Below, one piece after another: positions 1 to 5,349 of a DNA stretch of 6,530 nucleotides (its first letter is position 1; every line of letters begins with the position of its first letter). The notes under the pieces were generated by a model, which was given only the letters and a program-made list of their open reading frames with translations, searched no databases and was not told where the DNA came from. The position numbers were made by a program, and so were the translations under genes. Origin of the DNA: Gemmatimonadota bacterium. Its GTDB lineage: Bacteria > Gemmatimonadota > Gemmatimonadetes > Gemmatimonadales > Gemmatimonadaceae. The DNA is taken from positions 1 through 6,530 of the forward strand of contig QHUV01000131.1 in assembly GCA_003222065.1 (NCBI GenBank). The letters run 5' to 3'.

Positions 1-2327
1 TCCAGCTCCGGACCTACTACGGCTATCAGGACGTTCCCAAGCGGCTGAACATGATGAACGCCACGCAGTGGAAGGCGCTCAATCTCATGGCCTATCAGAA
101 CGCGGGATTCCAGCCGCAGGACATTCCCGCCGGCATCACGTCATCGACGACGGTGAACACCAATTGGCAGGACGCCGTCTTCCAGCGCGGCGCGATCCAG
201 GATTACAACTTGCAAATGTCAGGCGGCTCGGCGACGGCCGACTATCTCGTCTCCGGCGGCGTGCTCGATCAGAAGGGAACGATCATCACGACGACCTTCC
301 GCCGCTACAGCTTCCGCGTGAACTCCGACGCGCGCAGCGGGCGCTTCTCGTTAGGCGAGAACCTCGCGCTGTCCCAGGGCAACCAACAGGGCCTGAACGG
401 GTATCCGCTCATCGACGTCGTGCGCATGGTCCCGACGATCCCCGTCTTCGACCCGTCCAACGCCGGCGGCTACGGCTACGGCAGCACGGCGAATCCGACG
501 TACGGCACGAATCCGGTCGGCGAGCTACAGGCTCAAACGAACAAATACCGCTCGAATCAGGCGATCGGGACCGCCTTCGGCGAGGTCGAGATCCTGCGCA
601 ACCTCCGCTACCGGTTGAACCTCGGTCTCAACTACAACGACTCGTCGGCGACCAATTGGCGGAGCATCGATCAGCTCCGCTACCTCACGCCCAATCCGTA
701 TGCGACGCTCGCCGACGCGCGCGCCGACGGCACGTCGCTTCTCTATGAGAATCTTCTCAACTTCGAGGACATTTACGGGACCGGCGCACACCGTGTTACG
801 GCGGTGGTCGGTACGACCTCGCAGCGCGTCGACTACAATCGCCTCTTCGCGTTCCGTCAGGGCTTCTCCGACGAGACGCTCCGACAGATCGACGCCGGGT
901 CGACGTCGGGGGCGAGCAACGGCGGCTTCAGTGTCCCGTTCCGCTCCAACGCGGTGCTCGGGCGGGTGAACTATGCGCTCCTCGACCGCTACCTCTTCAG
1001 CGTCAGCGGACGGCGCGACTGCTCGTCTCGCTTCAGCCCCGGCAATCGGTGCGGCAACTTCGGCGCCGGCTCGATCGGATGGGTGGCGAGCGACGAGCAT
1101 TTCTTCAAGAGCATTCCGTTCGTGAGCCGCGCGAGCTTCGTGAAACTGCGCGCGAGCACCGGCGTGCTCGGCGATCAGAACATCGGCGACTTCGCCTATG
1201 TGGCCCCGATCGGATCGAACGTGAACTACATCTTCAACGGCACGACCGCCAGCGGCGCGATCCAGCAGGCGCTGGCGAATCCCAACCTGCGCTGGCAGTC
1301 GAACCGGTCGACGGACATCGGGCTCGACCTCGGGCTGCTCGGCAGCGCCCTCACCGTGACCGCCGACTATTACAACAACACCTCGGATCATCTCCTCGTC
1401 TCGGCGCCCATTCCGCCGAGCTTGGGGTCGAGCGTCAATCCGGTCATCAACGCGGGGAAGGTGCGCAACGCCGGCTTCGAGCTTGGTGCCAACGACCATC
1501 TGGAGCGCGGCAAGCTGCAGTTCAACACATCGGTGAACGTGACGTCGACCCGCAACAAGGTGCTCTCGTTAGGGAATGGCGGCCAACCGATCTTCGCCGG
1601 GATCAGCGGCGTGTCGCGGAGCGCGGTCGGCTCTCCGATCGGCGAGTTCTACGTCAAGCACGTCACCGGCATTTTCCAGAGCGCCGCGGATGTGGCGAAC
1701 TACAAGGGGTCGAACGGGCAGCCCATTCAACCGGGCGCGCAGCCCGGCGACATCAAGTACGCGGACTTGAACGGCGATGGCACGATCAACGAAAAGGATC
1801 GATACAACGCGGGCAACGGCATTCCAAAGCTCACGGGCGGCCTCTTCTTCGACGCACGCTACGGCGCGTTTGACGCCGGAATCAATTTCCGGGGCAGCTA
1901 TGGTTACAAGATCTTCAACGTCGTAAAGTGGTGGACCGAGCGCATGGACGATTTGAACAATTCACGCTCGGGGCTCCAACCGTGGACAACCCAGAACCCG
2001 AGTACGACCACGCCGCGCGCCGTGTTCGGCGCGGCGGGCGCGGCAAACGGTGACGTCGTCTCGGACCGGTGGATCGAGAAGGGCGATTATACGCGCCTCC
2101 AGAACCTCATTCTCGGGTATACTCTGCCGCAACGCCTGTCCCAGCGCTTCTACACAGGATCGACGCGGGTCTATCTCAACATGCAGAACTTGTATACCTG
2201 GACGAAGTACTCGAACTGGGATCCGGAGATTCTTGGTTTCGGCGATCCGCTCGCGCGCGGCATCGACGATGGATTCATCTATCCGAATCCGCGCACCATC
2301 ACCGTCGGCCTCGACCTTCGCATGTGA
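1..2327 (+). CDS. SusC/RagA-family TonB-dependent outer membrane transporter (5'-truncated by window edge)
   Basis: This is the outer-membrane beta-barrel that imports oligosaccharides captured by its SusD partner, powered by TonB-ExbBD. The frame is open from base 3, so the Met at 51 is internal. The visible 774 residues begin just after where the plug domain normally ends, at YYGYQDVPKRLN; family members are usually about 1000 residues or more. Family signatures in order are WQDAVFQRGAIQDYNLQMSG, YLVSGGVLDQKG, a RRDCSSRF barrel motif (bases about 1011-1034), a Ca-loop-like DLNGDGTINEKD (1764-1799) and a C-terminal NLILGYTLP...WDPEILG region. The missing part would hold the signal peptide, the carboxypeptidase-regulatory-like domain and most of the plug. 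Oddities are two cysteines, one replacing the usual Gly of RxDGSSRF, and a terminal Met rather than an aromatic residue. The substrate cannot be read from SusC itself; the downstream GH43 gene suggests an arabinose-containing glycan. Confidence 0.95.
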   Translation, partial: QLRTYYGYQDVPKRLNMMNATQWKALNLMAYQNAGFQPQDIPAGITSSTTVNTNWQDAVFQRGAIQDYNLQMSGGSATADYLVSGGVLDQKGTIITTTFRRYSFRVNSDARSGRFSLGENLALSQGNQQGLNGYPLIDVVRMVPTIPVFDPSNAGGYGYGSTANPTYGTNPVGELQAQTNKYRSNQAIGTAFGEVEILRNLRYRLNLGLNYNDSSATNWRSIDQLRYLTPNPYATLADARADGTSLLYENLLNFEDIYGTGAHRVTAVVGTTSQRVDYNRLFAFRQGFSDETLRQIDAGSTSGASNGGFSVPFRSNAVLGRVNYALLDRYLFSVSGRRDCSSRFSPGNRCGNFGAGSIGWVASDEHFFKSIPFVSRASFVKLRASTGVLGDQNIGDFAYVAPIGSNVNYIFNGTTASGAIQQALANPNLRWQSNRSTDIGLDLGLLGSALTVTADYYNNTSDHLLVSAPIPPSLGSSVNPVINAGKVRNAGFELGANDHLERGKLQFNTSVNVTSTRNKVLSLGNGGQPIFAGISGVSRSAVGSPIGEFYVKHVTGIFQSAADVANYKGSNGQPIQPGAQPGDIKYADLNGDGTINEKDRYNAGNGIPKLTGGLFFDARYGAFDAGINFRGSYGYKIFNVVKWWTERMDDLNNSRSGLQPWTTQNPSTTTPRAVFGAAGAANGDVVSDRWIEKGDYTRLQNLILGYTLPQRLSQRFYTGSTRVYLNMQNLYTWTKYSNWDPEILGFGDPLARGIDDGFIYPNPRTITVGLDLRM

Positions 2328-2379
2328 GCCGGTGATGCCAAGCAAATACTCGCTGGTCTACCCTTTGCCCAAACTCGTT

Positions 2380-3873
2380 ATGCGATTCCGCGCATTTCTC
2401 CCAGCGCTGTTGCTCGGCGCGGGCGTCGCGGCCTGCAGCTCGAACACCGACGTCACGAATCCCAACCAACTCAATTCGCAGACGTTCTGGAGCACGGCCG
2501 ACGACGCCATTCAGGGCGTCAACGCGACCTACAACACGCTGCTTCGTCTCGGCACGTACCTGCGCTGGCAGGGCTTCTCGTACGACATCCGCTCCGACAT
2601 CGGCTATAGTCCGAGCCCGTGGACGGACCTGGCGAACTTCAACAAGTTCACATTTGCCACCTACGACTTCGACGTGAACCACGACACCTGGAACGACACG
2701 TACACCGGAATCTTCCGCGCGAACCAGGTCATCGCGAACGTACCGGGGATCAACATGGATCCGGTCCTCCGCGCGCGCCTCGTCGGCGAGGCGAAGTTCA
2801 TTCGCGGTCTGCTCTACTTTCACCTGATAACCCTGTATGGCGGGAACATTCCGCTGATCACTGTCCCGCCGCTGCCGACCGACCGTCCGGCCAGCTCGGA
2901 CAGCGCGAAGGTGTGGTCCCAGATTCAGACCGACCTGACCGACGCCGCGGCCGCATTGCCAGCGTCGTACACCGGCGCCGACGTCGGTCGCGCCACCTCC
3001 GGGGCGGCGAAGGGGCTGTTAGGCAAGGCGCTGCTGCAGCAGCGCAAATGGGCCGAGGCGGCGACGCCGCTGCTCGCGGTGATTCAGTCGGCGCGCTACA
3101 GCCTCGATGCGAACTACGGCAACAATTTCACATCCAGCGGCAAGAACAACGTCGAATCGTTGTTCGAGGTACAGGTCGGGAATCCGACGTTGGCGGGATC
3201 GCAAGCGATATACGGTCTCAACATGTCGAAGATGATCGGGCCGTGTGGTCCGAGCTTTTGCGACGGGCGTCCCACGCCGTGGTACTTCTCGCAGTTCTTC
3301 GTCGAGACCACGACGACCGGGCAGGTCGACCCGCGCCTCGACGCGACGATCTTCTGGAACAAGCCCGGCGGCGAGGACGTGTACGGCACGCCGTTCGCCA
3401 CCCGTTACGCATCGAACCTCGCTAACCACACGCCCGACACGCTCTTCTTCAAGAAGTACGGCGAGTATTACATCGCCGGCGACCAGAGTTGGGATGCGTC
3501 GATCAACTACAAAGTTCTGCGGTACGCGGACATTCTACTCATGTACGCCGAAGCACTGAACGAGCAAGGTCAGACGGCGAGCGCCTTCCAGTACATCAAT
3601 GTCGTCCGTGCCCGAGTGAGCCTCGCTGCGCTATCCGGGCTGACCCAAGCCCAGTTACGCGACGCTATCCTGCACGAGCGACTTCTCGAGTTCGGCATGG
3701 AAGCACAGCGGTGGCTCGACCTCGGACGGCAGAATCTATTCTCGGACCTGACCACACTGCGCGCTCACGATCCAGAGTTCACCTTCTTCGTCGCCAACAA
3801 ATCGCTCTTGCTGCCGATCCCGACCGCGGAGATCAACCTCAATCCGAACATCCACCAGAATCCCGGGTGGTAG
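2380..3873 (+). CDS. SusD/RagB-family surface glycan-binding lipoprotein
   Basis: This is the partner of the upstream SusC: an outer-membrane lipoprotein that caps the barrel and binds glycan through a TPR-rich alpha-helical fold. From the ATG at 2380 it is 497 residues. Residues 1-19 form a compact lipoprotein signal, with Arg2 and Arg4, a hydrophobic core and lipobox VAAC with Cys19 lipidated. Family signatures are TWNDTYTGIFRANQVI (103-118), a RYADILLMYAEALNE helix (381-395), ERLLEFGMEAQRWLDLGR (433-450) and a C-terminus LLPIPTAEI...NPNIHQNPGW, which is the usual SusD ending. An in-frame ATG at 2335, 7 nt after the SusC stop, would add 15 residues. The shorter start is preferred because it gives a normal signal length and because bases 2335-2379 use less GC-rich codons; neither start has a clear Shine-Dalgarno. 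Cys289 and Cys294 are the only other cysteines. The gene is almost certainly cotranscribed with SusC. Confidence 0.93.
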   Translation: MRFRAFLPALLLGAGVAACSSNTDVTNPNQLNSQTFWSTADDAIQGVNATYNTLLRLGTYLRWQGFSYDIRSDIGYSPSPWTDLANFNKFTFATYDFDVNHDTWNDTYTGIFRANQVIANVPGINMDPVLRARLVGEAKFIRGLLYFHLITLYGGNIPLITVPPLPTDRPASSDSAKVWSQIQTDLTDAAAALPASYTGADVGRATSGAAKGLLGKALLQQRKWAEAATPLLAVIQSARYSLDANYGNNFTSSGKNNVESLFEVQVGNPTLAGSQAIYGLNMSKMIGPCGPSFCDGRPTPWYFSQFFVETTTTGQVDPRLDATIFWNKPGGEDVYGTPFATRYASNLANHTPDTLFFKKYGEYYIAGDQSWDASINYKVLRYADILLMYAEALNEQGQTASAFQYINVVRARVSLAALSGLTQAQLRDAILHERLLEFGMEAQRWLDLGRQNLFSDLTTLRAHDPEFTFFVANKSLLLPIPTAEINLNPNIHQNPGW

Positions 3874-3908
3874 GCAAGTCGACAACTGTCGGTCGAACGT
3901 CGCTCGAC

Positions 3909-3957
3909 GTGGGGCCGCGGCGCGCGCGCCGCGGCCTCACTCGCCTTTTTCTTTCTA
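3909..3957 (+). terminator. Candidate intrinsic terminator after SusD (perfect 24-nt GC palindrome plus T-rich tract)
   Basis: Bases 3913-3936 are a perfect inverted repeat with half-site GGCCGCGGCGCG. Flanking bases 3909-3912 (GTGG) and 3937-3940 (TCAC) extend the pairing by four base pairs, one of them G-U. With a minimal 4-nt loop the RNA stem would be about 14 bp and very GC-rich. It is followed by TCGCC and then TTTTTCTTTCT. The hairpin begins 35 nt after the SusD stop. The 5-nt gap between stem and T-tract is larger than in an ideal terminator, so partial readthrough into the GH43 gene is plausible. As DNA, the palindrome could instead be a cruciform or a dimeric protein site. Confidence 0.65.
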
Positions 3958-3977
3958 CCATTCCGTCATCGCCGCCC

Positions 3978-5036
3978 GTGCTGCGCGCGATCGTTGCCGC
4001 GACCGTTCTTGCCGCCGCGAACTGCTCCGGGTCCCGCAGCGGAGACCCCAGTCACGGGACGGCCGGGGCGTGCACGTTCAGTAACCCGATCGGCACCGGT
4101 CAAGACCCGTGGGTCGTTAGGCAGAGCGGGGTGTACTACTTCGCCGAGTCGCACGACAACGCGATCTGGATTCACAAATCGGGCTGGCTAAACACCATCA
4201 CGAGTGATGGCGTCGCGGTGTGGACGGCGCCAGCCAGCGGCTGGAACCAGACGAACATCTGGGCGCCGGAGCTGCACTACATCGACGGCCGATGGTACAT
4301 CTACTATGCCGGTGGGAGCTCCGGGCCGCCATTCATCGCGCAACGCGCCGGAGTGCTGCAGTCCGTGAACGACGATGCGCAAGGTGCGTACACTGATCTG
4401 GGCATGCTCTACACGGGCGACGACGTCGCGAACCACACCAATCCCATTTGGGCGATCGATCTGACGGTACACCGCTTGAACGGTCAGCTGTATGCGGTGT
4501 GGTCCGGCTGGGAACAGAATGCGAGCACGGACCGTACGCCCCAGCATCTCTACATCGCCACGATGTCGGACCCTCATACGATCTCCAGCAATCGCGTCAA
4601 GCTCAGCTCTCCGACGGAGAGCTGGGAGCTCGGCACGGAGCTCAATCTGCAAGAGGGCCCAGAGTTCCTCGAACGCGCGGGTCAGGTCTTCATCATCTAC
4701 TCCGCTCGAGAGTCGTGGCTCCGCGACTATCGGCTCGGCCAGCTTCGCCTAACGACTTCGGCGGATCCGAAGAACCCCGCGAGCTGGGTGAAGACCGGAC
4801 CTGTCTTTGCGGGAACGTCGGACACCTACGGCGTTGGCCACGCAAGCTTCACCACTTCGCTGGATAGCACCGAGGATTGGATCGTCTATCACACGAAGGT
4901 TGATCCAGCTCCGGGCTGGGATCGCGTGATCCGCACACAGAAGTTCAGCTGGAACGCCGACGGTTCACCTAACTTCGGTATACCCGTGCCGTCGTCGCAG
5001 GCAATCCCGATGCCGTCTGGACAGTGTAAGTCGTAG
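3978..5036 (+). CDS. Exported family 43 glycoside hydrolase, probable alpha-L-arabinofuranosidase
   Basis: This is a five-bladed beta-propeller enzyme that inverts glycosidic bonds of arabinose- or xylose-containing glycans. The 352-residue product has all GH43 catalytic carboxylates: base Asp43 in GTGQDPWV, pKa-modulating Asp161 in WAIDLTVHRLNG, and acid Glu226 in LQEGPEFL. NIWAPELHYIDGRWYIYYAG (93-112) and the metal-site-type His288 in YGVGHASF also fit. The EGPEFL context and the RTQKFSWNADGSPNFGIPVP tail resemble exo-arabinofuranosidases; the subfamily is not determinable by eye. The frame stays open upstream to 3489, but that stretch overlaps SusD and lacks GH43 character. The GTG at 3978 gives a short signal, LRAIVAATVLAAANC, ending in Cys16. 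The Asn at -1 makes the lipobox imperfect, so either lipoprotein or soluble periplasmic export is possible. The gene follows the SusC/SusD pair and completes a small polysaccharide locus. There is no convincing Shine-Dalgarno, and only 37 nt separate the start from the terminator-like hairpin. Confidence 0.9.
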   Translation: MLRAIVAATVLAAANCSGSRSGDPSHGTAGACTFSNPIGTGQDPWVVRQSGVYYFAESHDNAIWIHKSGWLNTITSDGVAVWTAPASGWNQTNIWAPELHYIDGRWYIYYAGGSSGPPFIAQRAGVLQSVNDDAQGAYTDLGMLYTGDDVANHTNPIWAIDLTVHRLNGQLYAVWSGWEQNASTDRTPQHLYIATMSDPHTISSNRVKLSSPTESWELGTELNLQEGPEFLERAGQVFIIYSARESWLRDYRLGQLRLTTSADPKNPASWVKTGPVFAGTSDTYGVGHASFTTSLDSTEDWIVYHTKVDPAPGWDRVIRTQKFSWNADGSPNFGIPVPSSQAIPMPSGQCKS

Positions 5037-5109
5037 CCACCTCTGTCGGGTCACGACTTGGTGTTGCCGGACCCGGATATCATCTTCAGTGCCGACCCTC
5101 GGAACCGCT

Positions 5110-5319
5110 ATGGAACCCCTCAAGCTGACCATCGAAGGGATGTCCTGCGAGCACTGTGTGCGCGCGGTGAAGAATCGCCTAACGCAGACGCCTGGCGTCG
5201 CGGTCGATGAAGTGGCCATCGGATCGGCGACGCTCCGCTACGATCCCGCGAAGACGAACGTCGACGAGATCGAAGAAGCAATCGCCGACGAAGGCTATAC
5301 CGCTTTCGTCGGCGATTGA
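5110..5319 (+). CDS. Small heavy-metal-associated (HMA) domain protein, CopZ-like metallochaperone
   Basis: This is a 69-residue stand-alone HMA domain (beta-alpha-beta-beta-alpha-beta). GMSCEHC near the N-terminus gives the M-x-C-x-x-C metal site (Cys13, Cys16), followed by the usual helix VRAVKNRLTQTPGV, a central strand pair ending SATLRYDP, and a second helix DEIEEAIADEGY. Such proteins bind Cu(I), or sometimes other soft metals, in the cytoplasm and deliver it to P-type ATPases or regulators. The ATG at 5110 is preferred because the domain begins right after it. A GTG at 5089 would add seven residues with no family match. A weak GGAA lies 6-9 nt upstream of the ATG. No copper ATPase or CueR/CsoR regulator is visible in the window, so the metal and partner are inferred from the family only. 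The gene is probably unrelated to the glycan locus, although it lies 73 nt after it on the same strand. Confidence 0.88.
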   Translation: MEPLKLTIEGMSCEHCVRAVKNRLTQTPGVAVDEVAIGSATLRYDPAKTNVDEIEEAIADEGYTAFVGD

Positions 5320-5349
5320 GTCGCTGCGGCGAGCGAGAAAAAGCGTCGG

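Noticed and set aside
525..1499. Long minus-strand open frame of 324 codons inside the SusC gene
   Set aside because: It is antisense to an unambiguous SusC frame. Its translation is rich in Arg, Val, Glu and Ala with no recognisable domain, as expected from the complement of GC-rich coding DNA.
2050..2379. N-terminal extension of the SusD frame into the SusC gene
   Set aside because: The extended part overlaps the SusC C-terminus in another frame and has a Ser/Arg-rich composition. The lipoprotein signal starting at 2380 marks the real N-terminus; 2335 remains a minor alternative.
2619..3425. 268-codon plus-strand open frame inside SusD
   Set aside because: It lies wholly within the SusD gene in another frame, and its Arg-rich, low-complexity translation is typical of an out-of-frame read of GC-rich DNA.
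3489..3977. N-terminal extension of the GH43 frame through the end of SusD and the terminator
   Set aside because: This part overlaps SusD and the palindrome and shows no GH43 character. The hydrophobic signal begins only after the GTG at 3978.
5058..5083. Possible sigma-70-like promoter for the HMA gene (TTGGTG, then TATCAT)
   Set aside because: The spacing between the two boxes is only 14 nt and the -35 match is poor, so it is not supportable from sequence alone.
5089..5109. GTG start at 5089 for the HMA protein
   Set aside because: It adds seven residues (VPTLGTA) with no match to the family. The ATG at 5110 places the domain at the usual distance from the N-terminus.
5321..5336. Small hairpin TCGCT-GCGGCG-AGCGA between the convergent HMA and dehydrogenase genes as a terminator
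   Set aside because: It has only a 5-bp stem. It is followed by GAAAAA on the + strand, and for the - strand the T-run precedes the hairpin, so it fits an intrinsic terminator in neither direction.
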